Shown here piece by piece: positions 1 to 8,049 of a stretch of 64,000 bases of DNA (position 1 is the stretch's first letter; every line of letters begins with the position of its first letter). Position numbers and translations under genes: made by a program. The notes under the pieces were generated by a model. The model was not told the origin of the DNA. It searched no databases and was given only the letters and a program-made list of their open reading frames with translations. This DNA is from Bacteroidota bacterium. GTDB taxonomy: Bacteria > Bacteroidota > Bacteroidia > Chitinophagales > Chitinophagaceae. The DNA is taken from positions 1 through 64,000 of the forward strand of contig JAFDYF010000039.1 of the NCBI GenBank assembly GCA_018267575.1. Direction: 5' to 3'.

Positions 1-108
1 ACGATTTTGGTTTTTTGTGCCATTATAAAGGATAGCTCATTGGCTGTTGGTGAGCTACCGCGCAAAGCTTTCCCGCAACACCAGCTGCGGAGAATATTGC
101 CTGCTGTT

Positions 109-570
109 TTATTTGAAGATTCGCTTATCAAATGGAAAATTTCCCGTTGCTATTATTTTGATTCTTTTAAAATCAGGGTGTTTCGGGTTTATTAATAGGT
201 TATAATCTCCTTGTGTAACAGCCGAAGGAATTTGTAATACGCAATATTTATTGTCCGCAATAAATTGGTCACCGATTGCTTGGGTAGTAGAAGGATGGGG
301 GGATGTATTCCAATCAGTTGGTAAACCAGTTGTGTTAAGTTTAGGTACCGAAATGTCTTCTGGAATATGAATTGTAACCATCATATAGTTACTCGGTAGC
401 GTCACTAAACTAAAATGAACAGCAACTTCCGCCATATCTAATGAGCGATTAGTTGCGGTATAAATAATTTCAACGCCAATAGAGTTCCATCTTGCCCCTT
501 TAATAGCAGCACCTTTGCCTGATTGGAAAAAATAAAACTCCTCGATGGGTAGCCCCGCAATTGATTTTTC
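109..570 (-). pseudogene. RES-domain toxin, 5'-truncated remnant
   Basis: The leftward frame reads a RES domain (NAD-degrading toxins of Xre/MbcA-RES modules) from SGKGAAIKGARWNSIG to a normal end, with LQIPSAVTQGDYN and LINPKHPDFKRIKI near the C terminus. Upstream of SGKGAA the usual start of the family (a VYR..YA.DLSG-like stretch) is replaced by unrelated residues. The frame meets a stop at 571-573 with no ATG in between. The first ATG (435) would remove the conserved RWN region. No antitoxin gene lies upstream. I read this as a dead remnant in the chromosomal flank. Loss of the 5' end is seen directly; the toxin identity rests on family motifs. Confidence 0.75.
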
Positions 571-695
571 CTAAAACCAATGTTTGTCAACTTGTTTTGG
601 CATACGCAAAAGCAAGTTGTAACTTTATTTGTCACTCGGTCGTGCAGGATAACGACAAGCAAGCTATGGTAAGGTTTGAGATTTTTAGAGAATAA

Positions 696-744
696 AAAAT
701 AGAATAAAAAAAGCAAAACCCGCTACCAGAGCGGGCTTTTGCTT
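696..744 (-). terminator. Intrinsic terminator, leftward
   Basis: Arms AAGCAAAACCCGCT (711-724) and AGCGGGCTTTTGCTT (730-744) pair with one bulge. On the minus strand the stem is followed by a T-rich run (about 696-710). It sits directly downstream of the tRNA 3'-end fragment, as expected for the original terminator of that tRNA. Confidence 0.7.
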
Positions 745-752
745 AAAACCAA

Positions 753-768
753 GCGGACCGGACGGGAC
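753..768 (-). other. tRNA 3'-end fragment: probable ICE attachment site
   Basis: Read on the minus strand, these 16 bases (GTCCCGTCCGGTCCGC) equal the end of a T-stem plus the acceptor 3' strand of a tRNA, as in Bacteroidota tRNA-Asp genes as I remember them. The match breaks where the T-loop (TTCGAG) should start, so only the 3' end is present, and a terminator follows at once. Elements that integrate into tRNA 3' ends leave exactly this pattern: the intact tRNA at one border and a short copy of its 3' end at the other. The element would then lie to the right. The tRNA identity is recalled, not searched. Confidence 0.6.
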
Positions 769-1086
769 CGATAATATTTTCACCAAACCATATTTTTCAG
801 CAACTTACAAGCGCTCACTTTGACTTACTCACCTATTCGCTCACCCTTTTTTGTTAATTGCAAATCTTATGTAAAGTTACTTTAAAGCTGTTATTCCCGC
901 AAATGACTTGTTTCATTTCCTAAGTCCATATCAATTAGGCTGTGGTTCAAAGTGATACCTTAAATAGGATTGGTACAAATTTCCTGGTTTGTTATACTGG
1001 TTTATTATAAGGGAGTAGGCTTAGACCTCAGGCTTGTTCTTTGTTCGCGATTTGCAAACAAAGAACAAAATCCCTACCTTTATTAT
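769..1086. other. Non-coding stretch inside element border
   Basis: No coding frame is supported between the attachment-like site and the first gene. The stretch is AT-rich and presumably holds the promoter of the following pair. No clear hairpin or repeat was seen. Confidence 0.4.
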
Positions 1087-1599
1087 ATGAAAGCGCATAA
1101 CGGCATGAGGCCTCAGGATGTGGTCATCCTGATAAAAATATTGATTTCCCAAGACCAGGCCTGGCAATATAGGGATTTGGCCTCATCATTGTTTCTCAGT
1201 ATCTCTGAAATATCGGGCTCATTGTCCCGCAGCCATATATCTGGGTTGATAGATGAATCTAAGCGAAGGGTGCACCGACAATCGCTCATGGAATTCATCC
1301 GCTATGGCCTTCATTATGTATTTCCGGATTTGCCAGGGACGATGGTGACCGGGATACCAACAGCACACTCCCATCCTTTTTTTGCGGGAAAGTTTAAAAG
1401 TGAGATAAACTATGTCTGGCTGGATGAAAATGGCCCTGTCCGTGGGTTGCAGCTCCATCCTTTGTATCCATCGGTTATTAAAGCGGTACGGAAAGATGAA
1501 TTGCTTTACAAGATTCTCGCATCCATCGATATAATCAGGGTCGGGCGAACCAGGGAAATGAAGGTCGCAATAGAAGAACTTCAAAAGGTCATTCTATGA
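1087..1599 (+). CDS. Winged-helix antitoxin-like protein partnered with a nucleotidyltransferase
   Basis: This 170-residue protein begins with a likely winged-helix DNA-binding segment (about residues 8-60: MRPQDVVILIKILI, then DLASSLFLSISEISGSLSRS as turn and recognition helices). The C-terminal part is uncharacterised. I chose ATG 1087 over the upstream TTG at 970, which adds an unsupported leader. Its end overlaps the next start by four bases (ATGA), so the two are co-translated. HTH protein plus nucleotidyltransferase is the arrangement of AbiE-type type IV toxin-antitoxin modules, with the first protein as antitoxin and autorepressor. The role is inferred from context. Confidence 0.55.
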   Translation: MKAHNGMRPQDVVILIKILISQDQAWQYRDLASSLFLSISEISGSLSRSHISGLIDESKRRVHRQSLMEFIRYGLHYVFPDLPGTMVTGIPTAHSHPFFAGKFKSEINYVWLDENGPVRGLQLHPLYPSVIKAVRKDELLYKILASIDIIRVGRTREMKVAIEELQKVIL

Positions 1600-2279
1600 G
1601 TCACCGTCAAAATATAGCAAGGATAAAAGCGGTCCATCAAGCCCTTGGTGAGCTTTCGGCTGACGTTGTCTTTGTGGGCGGTGCCACTGTCTCTCTATAT
1701 TCCACTCGGCCAGAAACTGAAACTAGGCCAACGGACGATGTCGATATTCTAATTGAGTTGATCAATTATAGGGGCTATGCTGATATAGAGGAAAAACTGA
1801 GGAAGAAGGGTTTTGTGAATGATGTGGAATCTGGCGTGATTTGCCGCTTTACCATACAAGGCATTACTGTTGACGTGATGCCTACTGATAAAAGCATCCT
1901 AGGGTTCTCAAATAAATGGTATCCAGCAGCTTTCGGCCATGCTGTTCCAATTGCTATCGACGAACACTCGTCTGCAAGGATTTTTACAGCACCATACTTT
2001 TTGGCCACTAAACTGGAGGCGTTTCGTGACAGAGGGGGAAATGACGGGCGTTTCAGTACAGACTTCGAGGACATTATCCATGTATTAAATAATAGAGGGG
2101 TGATATGGGAAGAGATAGCAGACTCGGATGAATCGTTAAAGCAATACTTAAAGGATGAGTTTAGAAAATTATTGGACCAAAGATACCTTGATGAATGGGT
2201 CAGTGCTCACCTCGATTTTCAAGAACAGAGAAGGGCAGTTGCAATTTTAGGGGCGATGACTGAATATGTGAATAGTTAA
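1596..2279 (+). CDS. Nucleotidyltransferase-fold protein, AbiEii-like
   Basis: 227 residues with a nucleotidyltransferase signature: VFVGGATVSLY near residues 26-36 and RPTDDVDILIE near 45-56, giving the GG..S and DxD metal-binding motifs. A later GITVDVMPTD (about residue 90) can supply the third carboxylate. The family includes AbiEii/MenA toxins, which modify tRNA or other substrates. Overlap with the upstream winged-helix gene supports a toxin-antitoxin pair. The substrate cannot be read from the sequence. It is the first of three such modules in the window and not closely similar to the others. Confidence 0.65.
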   Translation: MSHRQNIARIKAVHQALGELSADVVFVGGATVSLYSTRPETETRPTDDVDILIELINYRGYADIEEKLRKKGFVNDVESGVICRFTIQGITVDVMPTDKSILGFSNKWYPAAFGHAVPIAIDEHSSARIFTAPYFLATKLEAFRDRGGNDGRFSTDFEDIIHVLNNRGVIWEEIADSDESLKQYLKDEFRKLLDQRYLDEWVSAHLDFQEQRRAVAILGAMTEYVNS

Positions 2280-2730
2280 TCTTTAGAACCACTATAAGGT
2301 GCAATTCGCTTTCTAATTAAATCAGCATCCAAGGTATTTGTAAAATGGTTTCAGAATACCTGGTTTAAATTTACTTGAACCTATCCAAATGAAAAGAAAT
2401 GGTCAAAACCCTTAAAATAGATTTGATTACTTAATATTATCCTAAAATGCAAATGAAGAAGATGAGTTTATTGAACAGCCTACTACTGTATGTATGTTAA
2501 ATTATAAATAAAAATATGTTCCTGTTTGAGTCATATTCATAAAATATCTTCAATTTGGTAACGATTTGTCGAGATTGAATTTCCCAAGCATCGTGTTATA
2601 GATAATTTCTACCCCCCAATGAAAAGTTACATAAAAATTCCACCCCCACTCGGTCTATCCCTTTAATTCTTCCATCCAATCCAAACGGAAACCTAAGATC
2701 ATTTTTTTTAAACCTTTCAAAATTGATTTT
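2280..2730. other. Intergenic, no gene seen
   Basis: AT-rich spacer of about 450 bases without a supported coding frame. A short pyrimidine-rich stretch (about 2610-2690) precedes the next gene. No convincing hairpin or repeat was found. Confidence 0.4.
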
Positions 2731-3114
2731 ATGCTTGACGTTCATGACCTAAGGGTTGGCAATATCCTTGCGCTCATCGGTGAGGAATTTATAGCCCCTA
2801 CCCAAATTGTAGCCATTGATGAATCTGGACTAGTTCATCTTGAAGGAATGGATTCACCTGAAAGCATTGAGAACATGGTTGGTGTGCCTGTCCCGCCAAC
2901 TTTTTTCATCGAGAAAAAATCCTTGATCGATAAGCTTGGGGGAATGGGCCTGATTGTTTCCCCACTTGGGTTGTTGGGAAGTGTCAACCATGCTGTTCGG
3001 GTCGAATTCAAAGGAGCAACTATCAAAGATTGCTCCTTTATACATGAACTGCAAAATATGCTAATTGACCTCGTGAAAACTGATCCCTTCATTAATTTAA
3101 ACTTAATGGGTTAG
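2731..3114 (+). CDS. Conserved hypothetical protein of Bacteroidota mobile elements
   Basis: 127 residues, soluble and acidic, with no signal peptide or membrane segment. It opens with DLRVGNILAL and carries FIHELQNMLIDLV near the C terminus. This resembles a common Bacteroidota prophage/ICE family that starts ELRIGN and ends in an IHQLQNLYFALTG-like segment. The function of that family is unknown. The gene stands alone with long flanking spacers. The family assignment is from memory of these two motifs. Confidence 0.55.
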   Translation: MLDVHDLRVGNILALIGEEFIAPTQIVAIDESGLVHLEGMDSPESIENMVGVPVPPTFFIEKKSLIDKLGGMGLIVSPLGLLGSVNHAVRVEFKGATIKDCSFIHELQNMLIDLVKTDPFINLNLMG

Positions 3115-3295
3115 TCTAGTTGTTTTAGACTTACAAATCCTGCAACCAACATTGTAAAGCAATTATCCTGGTTCAACCCAAACCTGAATAGGGAGTTGTG
3201 GATATTAATATTTTAGCTTTTTTTATCGCTTATATAGATTTATAGTATTTTTATGAATAAATAATATCAATTTACCAAACTAAACCATTGCGATC

Positions 3296-3658
3296 ATGGA
3301 CATGCACGAATTTGGGAGAAGGGTTCAATTGGCAAGAGAGTTGCTTAACATGACCCAGCAGGAATTTGCAAAAGCAATCGATACCCGGCAGACACTTGTC
3401 TCCAGGCTTGAAAAAGGTTTTGGTGGCACACCGCAGAATATTTTCAACATATTGAACCTTTTGAACTCAAAGGGATATGTCGGGAAAAATATTTTCAATG
3501 AACCGTTCAAAGTGGAAATGCTCCACAAGAAAAATGCGGGCACGCTCTCGTTCAAAAAGGCACTGAAGTCCGTTTCTGAGATCAAGCAATCACTTCATGA
3601 CAACTATGAGAAGCTGGTTCTTGTGCATAATCTTTTTGAGGAACAGGTCAGCTCCTGA
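3296..3658 (+). CDS. XRE-family HTH regulator
   Basis: 120 residues. A helix-turn-helix of the Cro/C1 type fills residues 4-60: FGRRVQLARELLNMTQQEFA, then QTLVSRLEKGFGGTPQ. The C-terminal 60 residues look helical and may dimerise. It reads rightward, opposite to the ParA-like and mobilisation genes that follow, so it could regulate either direction. Its target is unknown. The preceding 180 bases contain no gene. Confidence 0.75.
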   Translation: MDMHEFGRRVQLARELLNMTQQEFAKAIDTRQTLVSRLEKGFGGTPQNIFNILNLLNSKGYVGKNIFNEPFKVEMLHKKNAGTLSFKKALKSVSEIKQSLHDNYEKLVLVHNLFEEQVSS

Positions 3659-3669
3659 GCAGTCGGCAA

Positions 3670-3936
3670 TTATTTGTGTAGCAGCAGGAAAAGTATGATG
3701 AAGAAACATGACATTATTGTAGCTGTAACAAGTGAGCCTAGCCCAAACATAAAATAATCCCATGCACTCAAGAACACTATTTTTTTTGTACTGATGTCCT
3801 TTTTGAGATCGGCATGTGCCTCGCTTATTTTTATGATGATATGCAATAGTTCATCATCCAGATTTTCACCGGTGTTCGTTTTGTAATAGGTTCTAAAAAT
3901 TTCCAATTTCTTTTTATAATTTGATTTTGACGACAT
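3670..3936 (-). CDS. Small membrane-anchored protein of the mobilisation region
   Basis: 88 residues from ATG at 3936; a longer frame would need TTG at 3972. The N-terminal half is basic and helical (SNYKKKLEIFRTYYK). Residues about 60-86 form a hydrophobic helix (SLVTATIMSCFFIILFLLL) close to the C terminus, so it is probably tail-anchored with a cytoplasmic head. It is the last gene of a leftward cluster with a ParA-like ATPase 22 bases upstream. I do not recognise the family. Confidence 0.5.
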   Translation of the reverse strand: MSSKSNYKKKLEIFRTYYKTNTGENLDDELLHIIIKISEAHADLKKDISTKKIVFLSAWDYFMFGLGSLVTATIMSCFFIILFLLLHK

Positions 3937-3958
3937 GGCTACTAGGTTTGGAAATGGC

Positions 3959-4666
3959 TCACAACTTGGCAAGTTCCCTTTTCATGATAATCCTCGATGT
4001 AAAAGTCTCAAAATCCTGAAGCCCTTTTCCCTGTGCGATATAACCGATAATAGCTTGCCCAGAAGACCTTTCAGTCTGTATATTTCCAAACCTTTTAATT
4101 TTCAAGTTAACTTGGGCTTTGTGGGAATACAGTTCAATCTCATCCATGAGTTCTTTGTGTCCCGAGAAAGTTTGCTCATTGACATAACAGCATGTCTCAA
4201 AATGATCCCCAGCTAGACTCACCATTTTTTTAAGGTACTCAAAGCAGGCAATATAGGATGGTCCTCCTGAAATGACAATGTTCAGCACAAATTTTGCCCC
4301 TAGTGATTTCTCGAACTCCTTAAACTCGTCAACTGTAAAATCAAAATCAAAGAGTGCGGGGAATTGCTCGCTTTCTGGTGCTCCGAAGTCAATGAATATT
4401 TCCGCAAAATCTGTTCTTGATAGGATATCCAAAACCTCAAAAAGTTTTTCTCTTTCGATTTTCTTCAGGTTATCATATATGTCGATCTCGAACAACCGAT
4501 TCTGCTCATCAAGGAACTTTAGCTGACGGGTACTGGTTTTGGTACTACTGTCAAGATCTACGAAACAAGACCTTGGGTCATCTTCATGCTTGAGTGCCTG
4601 AAAATAGGTGAGCATGGATTTCCCAGCACCACCTTTTGATTGAATGTTGAAATAGATTGTTTTCAT
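3959..4666 (-). CDS. ParA/MinD-like ATPase (TraA-like)
   Basis: 235 residues. The N terminus KTIYFNIQSKGGAGKSM holds the deviant Walker A (KGGxGKS) of ParA/MinD ATPases, and CFVDLDSSTKTS fits the switch I/Walker A' region. FIDFGAPESEQF near residue 100 may be the Walker B strand. Bacteroidota conjugative elements usually carry such a ParA-like TraA next to the mobilisation genes, where it helps DNA processing or partition. It is read with the small genes on either side, seven bases after the upstream stop. Confidence 0.7.
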   Translation of the reverse strand: MKTIYFNIQSKGGAGKSMLTYFQALKHEDDPRSCFVDLDSSTKTSTRQLKFLDEQNRLFEIDIYDNLKKIEREKLFEVLDILSRTDFAEIFIDFGAPESEQFPALFDFDFTVDEFKEFEKSLGAKFVLNIVISGGPSYIACFEYLKKMVSLAGDHFETCCYVNEQTFSGHKELMDEIELYSHKAQVNLKIKRFGNIQTERSSGQAIIGYIAQGKGLQDFETFTSRIIMKRELAKL

Positions 4667-4673
4667 TGCGTTG

Positions 4674-5027
4674 TTATTTGGAATAATTTGGTCTTTTTAA
4701 AATCGTTGTGGATAGGTTCTTCTTTCCCTCAAGAAATTCCATAGGGTCAGTTGGTTGAAAATCATCAATATTATTTTTCTTTTTTGGGGCAGGTCTCCAT
4801 TTGAATCTTTCTTCATTATTTATGATCTCTTTTTTCGTTCGGGCCAGCCATTTATAAAAGGTTGCTCTTTTAATATCGCTTTTTTCGAGGCTGTATCTTT
4901 CACAGATCAATTCAAGAAGAACCCTTGGCTTGTTGTGCAGGATGTCTTCCGAGGCAAGTTCTTTTTCAATGAGGTCGTATTTCCCATATTTTTTGTTCAG
5001 CATGGATTCCTTAATCTTATTTGTCAT
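4674..5027 (-). CDS. Small basic mobilisation-region protein
   Basis: 117 residues, strongly basic and without a membrane segment. Residues about 45-70 (YSLEKSDIKRATFYKWLARTKKE) look like a helix-turn-helix that could bind DNA. The C-terminal half is proline- and lysine-rich. It starts the leftward group that continues into the ParA-like gene. In related elements this position is taken by a TraB-like accessory gene, but I cannot confirm homology. Confidence 0.5.
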   Translation of the reverse strand: MTNKIKESMLNKKYGKYDLIEKELASEDILHNKPRVLLELICERYSLEKSDIKRATFYKWLARTKKEIINNEERFKWRPAPKKKNNIDDFQPTDPMEFLEGKKNLSTTILKRPNYSK

Positions 5028-5300
5028 AAGAAAATACTTTAATGAGTTACTTCATCAAAATTATTAACGAGATGTATAATATGGTAATAAAATATCCAAA
5101 AAAATACTTAAAGTGGTAAAATGTGCTGGCAATGTCCTATAATTGATCAACCAATTATAAAGATGTCGAATGAGGGATAAGCTTTTACAAAATGGTATAA
5201 TTTTTTCTAAAAAATTAGAATAGTGTCGAAAAAGGTATAATCTTATGCGTTGAAAAGAGAGCTTTACAAATGGCTCATTTTCAATTTACGTTTTGAAGCA
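5028..5300. promoter_or_regulatory. AT-rich control region with GTCGAA repeats
   Basis: Non-coding stretch between the relaxase 3' side and the leftward accessory operon. It contains two related units, TGTCGAATGAGGGATAA (5164-5180) and TGTCGAAAAAGGTATAAT (near 5223-5240), and two further GGTATAAT boxes. The repeated TGTCGAA word also occurs upstream of the Fic gene at 23.1 kb, so it may be a binding site for an element-encoded regulator. Confidence 0.4.
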
Positions 5301-5380
5301 GCAAGATGTGTTTTTGTCCGCACAAAAACCATCTTGCCCAGCTAGTGGCTGGGGGCAAAACCGTCGCGTTTCCGGTTTTG
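5301..5380. other. Triple-hairpin region, candidate oriT
   Basis: Three hairpins follow one another. The first pairs GCAAGATG and GTTTTTGT (5301-5317, one bulge) with ACAAAAAC and CATCTTGC (5322-5337) around a four-base loop. The second is CCCAGC/GCTGGG (5337-5353). The third is CAAAACCG/CGGTTTTG (5356-5380). The site lies beside the relaxase and MobC genes, and oriT regions commonly contain such inverted repeats next to nic. They could alternatively include the relaxase terminator. The nic position is not assigned. Confidence 0.45.
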
Positions 5381-5528
5381 GGTTCCTTTGAAAGATGATA
5401 ATAATGGAAAGTCTTAAATTGCCTTAGTCAAATGCAACCAAGCCTTTATTTTTTGAAGGCCCAAAGCTATTCGGGTACATTGTCCTTAATAGCTTAATGC
5501 AAATTAAGTTAAGCGTTTAGGGAGGGTT

Positions 5529-6665
5529 TCATAAGCGCAAGCGTTTTCTTTTTTTCTTTTTCTTTCTAAATGCGTCTGGGCTTGTATCTTGCAAGCCTGC
5601 AAGTTCAGCATCAACGATGCTGCCAACAGAACTATCTTGTTCATATATCGACATTGTGTTTGCTTTGTTGATAAGGGGTTCCGTGAATTCTGTTGGGTTC
5701 TTTTTTTCTATTAATTGTTCCTTGTTCTTGTGGCTTTTTTCTTCCAACAATTTTTCAATGGGCATGACCTCGCTTCCCTTAAACACAAACTTTTGTTGAT
5801 GGTCAATAATGCTGTAACCGTAGGGCTTCCCTTCTGGGTTTTTAAATAAAATAAATTCAAGTTGGAGATTGCTTTTTAGATATATAATAAATTCAAGGTT
5901 TGATTCTTTCCTATTGAATGATGCTAGCTGAGCTGAGTTGGTTCTACTGCCCAATTTGTTTTTGTATTTGTGGATGATCGCCCTAAGCTGCCTTATCCTT
6001 TTCTTCTTTGTCAGGCTGGATTTATTTTCAATCATTATTTCTTTGAACATGAGCTCGCCAACTTTCTTTCCTGCTTTATGGAAGCTATATCCATCAATGT
6101 ATTTTATGGCCTTGAACCCCTTGGATTCAACCAACCAGACAAATTGGGGGTAGGTGGAACAGGTATAGGTCTTGGCGTATTCAATAGCAGCACCGAGTTC
6201 CAGGGGATGATCGATGCCAAGGATCCTGTCAAGGATGGCCAAAGCCCTTATCCCTTCATTGCTGTCGCTGATCTTCTTGCCATACATATCCACCCGGGAG
6301 CTTATGATATGGATATGGTTGTTGTCCGTATCGGAATGGCTATATACTAAAATTGGGTTGCCCTTATAGCCGAGACCATGCATGATCTGAATGGCGACTT
6401 CCTTTAATTCACCGAAACTATGTTCCTTTCCTTTGGCTGAAAGAGTGGCGTGGAACTGTGGCTTTTTGACCCTATCGTTGGAGCTCGAATATTTGATTAG
6501 ATAATTCCTGAAATCTTCCTTGCTGATGTTTTCCATGTCTTGTAGATAGCCAAAGTTCTCGTGGTACAAATGGCCTGCCGATTGGTTGGCCACTTTTTTT
6601 TCATTGTAGGCAATGCCATGAAAGTTGGCAGAGGATTTCAATATCTTAAAAACCATTGAACGCAT
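5529..6665 (-). CDS. Relaxase/mobilisation nuclease (MobB-type)
   Basis: 378 residues. The central motif HSDTDNNHIHIISSRV (about residues 110-125) is the HxH metal-binding motif of relaxases that nick oriT. PQFHATLS near residue 70 precedes it as in the Relaxase/Mobilisation nuclease domain. The conserved N-terminal Tyr is a candidate nucleophile (SSANFHGIAYNEKK). The C-terminal third is lysine-rich and ends in a polybasic tail (KKKKKRKRLRL), suited to DNA contact. It follows the MobC gene by 15 bases and must act with the coupling ATPase at 18.4 kb. Confidence 0.85.
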   Translation of the reverse strand: MRSMVFKILKSSANFHGIAYNEKKVANQSAGHLYHENFGYLQDMENISKEDFRNYLIKYSSSNDRVKKPQFHATLSAKGKEHSFGELKEVAIQIMHGLGYKGNPILVYSHSDTDNNHIHIISSRVDMYGKKISDSNEGIRALAILDRILGIDHPLELGAAIEYAKTYTCSTYPQFVWLVESKGFKAIKYIDGYSFHKAGKKVGELMFKEIMIENKSSLTKKKRIRQLRAIIHKYKNKLGSRTNSAQLASFNRKESNLEFIIYLKSNLQLEFILFKNPEGKPYGYSIIDHQQKFVFKGSEVMPIEKLLEEKSHKNKEQLIEKKNPTEFTEPLINKANTMSIYEQDSSVGSIVDAELAGLQDTSPDAFRKKKKKRKRLRL

Positions 6666-6680
6666 AATGACTTTAGTGTT

Positions 6681-7043
6681 TCAATAGTGGAGCGACGCTT
6701 TCAATAGGTTTCTCATTTCCTCGTGTGCCTTTAGATAATGCGACATCAGTTCATTGAACTGTTCTATTTGCTTTTCGATCGAAATGCCTTTCTTGTTGTG
6801 GATATGGATGGCATGTGTGACCTGGTTGATATTGTTGCCGATGGCATTGATCTCCTGGGAGACTTGATGGATAGCTGCCTTATAAAGGTTGTAATCGGTT
6901 TTGTTCTGCACTGTTTTCCGCATGCAACTGTGCAGCACAAACTCAGTCATGTTGAGGCCGTTTTCACTGGAAATTTTCTTGATCTTCTCTTTCTCGCTTT
7001 TGCTCACCCGGAGCCAAAGCTTGGTTTCCTTTTGCATGGGCAT
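6681..7043 (-). CDS. MobC-like relaxosome accessory protein
   Basis: 120 residues. The N terminus (TKLWLRVSKSEKEKIKKISSEN) fits a ribbon-helix-helix DNA-binding fold. The middle NAIGNNINQVTHAIH matches the MobC consensus (IGxNINQIA) of relaxosome proteins that open DNA at oriT. It is the first gene of the leftward mobilisation operon, diverging from the tra operon across an 82-base AT-rich spacer (7044-7125) that must hold both promoters. Confidence 0.8.
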   Translation of the reverse strand: MPMQKETKLWLRVSKSEKEKIKKISSENGLNMTEFVLHSCMRKTVQNKTDYNLYKAAIHQVSQEINAIGNNINQVTHAIHIHNKKGISIEKQIEQFNELMSHYLKAHEEMRNLLKASLHY

Positions 7044-7125
7044 TTGTTATAAAAATCAAAAATATGGATAAAATATTTTGAAATAGTATTCAAAGTAATA
7101 ATTTGGACTTCTAAAAGTAATAATT

Positions 7126-7505
7126 ATGAAATTTGTATCACTTTTGTTGATTTTGTATATCGGCTACTACCTCACCCAGATCCTGATGGACCTTTTGAAA
7201 CTTCAAAAGCTTGACACTGGCTCGGCCCATGCAGGCGGGCTCATGGAAATACCCCTTGCGAACCCAAAACCCCAAGAACATGTGACGGTGAGGGTGGACT
7301 TGCCAGATGATTTTGTTGGGGCAGAAGGCCGCCTGGGAGAGACTGAAAAAAAAAGTCCCTGAACAAGGATGTCCCAGATGGTCTCGATCAAGACCTGATC
7401 GATGGCATCAAAGTCTGGGACTATCTGATCGGGGAAACAAGGGAGCCGGAATGGAATGAAGTCACCCAAGAAGGATTGATGAAGTTTTTTCAAATGAAGA
7501 TCTAA
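7126..7505 (+). CDS. First tra-operon gene, split by a frameshift at an A9 run
   Basis: Frame 1 gives 78 residues: an N-terminal membrane helix (VSLLLILYIGYYLTQILM), then a Pro-rich segment, ending at a stop just after nine A's (7346-7354). A -1 shift on GAA-AAA-AAA gives AAG-TCC and opens the frame to 7505, adding about 50 residues that look like real protein (DVPDGLDQDLIDGIKVWDYL). The total is about 126 residues. The A-run is a classic slippery tract, so the shift may be programmed or due to polymerase slippage. A mutation or sequencing error is the alternative. I do not recognise the family. Confidence 0.6.
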
Positions 7506-7515
7506 AACAAAGACA

Positions 7516-7773
7516 ATGCAACTTTTCTTTTTACAATCGATGCCACAGGGCGATATGGGCAGCTTGGCCAGTCAGTTCTCCAGTATCTATGATACCGTCA
7601 AGATCATCGTGTTCATCATGTCGGGTTGCTTTGGTCTCGCGGCTGGGATCAAAATCTACCAGCAATGGCAGATCGGCCACAAGTTCCATATCACGATGCA
7701 GATCGCTGGCTGGGGAGCGGCATCTATTTTTCTTCTGTTGGCAGCATTCATCATCGAAAAATTGCTTCTATGA
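7516..7773 (+). CDS. Small two-helix membrane protein, VirB2/TraE-like
   Basis: 85 residues with two membrane helices (IIVFIMSGCFGLAAGIKIY and AASIFLLLAAFIIEKLLL) separated by QQWQIGHKF. The layout (helix, short basic loop, helix near the C terminus) is that of VirB2-like pilins and DUF4134. It is the first of three tandem proteins of this build and overlaps the next gene by ATGA. It probably forms or supports the conjugative pilus. The pilin role is inferred from architecture and position just before VirB3 and VirB4. Confidence 0.6.
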   Translation: MQLFFLQSMPQGDMGSLASQFSSIYDTVKIIVFIMSGCFGLAAGIKIYQQWQIGHKFHITMQIAGWGAASIFLLLAAFIIEKLLL

Positions 7774-8012
7774 AAATGCAGTTCCATATCCTGTTGTTGC
7801 AGGATAGTGTTGACCCCTCCAGCACTTTTGATGGCATCTCCAAGATCCTGCTGGTATTGGGTGCCATCATTGGCATCATCGGTGCGGGTGTGATCTTTTA
7901 CAATTGGTCACATGGCAAAAAGGACATCGAGCGGGACCTCGCTCTATGGTTTGGCGGTCTCCTGCTATTGATGATGGCCCAGGCTTTTTTCCGGACCATG
8001 TTCGGCCTCTGA
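7770..8012 (+). CDS. DUF4134-type small membrane protein (second TraE-like copy)
   Basis: 80 residues from ATG 7770, overlapping the preceding stop. Two helices (ISKILLVLGAIIGIIGAGVIFYNW and ALWFGGLLLLMMAQAFF) flank SHGKKDIERDLALW. That is the loop pattern (W.rG.rDi.k.ia.W..g) of the downstream DUF4134 protein, and both end in FGL. It lacks a long signal sequence. It is probably a pilin-like component of the transfer apparatus. Confidence 0.65.
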   Translation: MKMQFHILLLQDSVDPSSTFDGISKILLVLGAIIGIIGAGVIFYNWSHGKKDIERDLALWFGGLLLLMMAQAFFRTMFGL

Positions 8013-8049
8013 AACCACAATCATTCAATGAACAATAAAAACAAACAAA

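Noticed and set aside
438..716. Leftward frame upstream of the RES remnant
   Set aside because: It is in another frame from the RES domain, overlaps the part of the RES coding sequence that is still readable and runs through the terminator. It is a shadow.
3959..4666. Plasmid partition locus with a replication origin
   Set aside because: Only a ParA-like ATPase is present. No ParB, Rep protein or iteron array was seen, so an ICE TraA-type role fits better.
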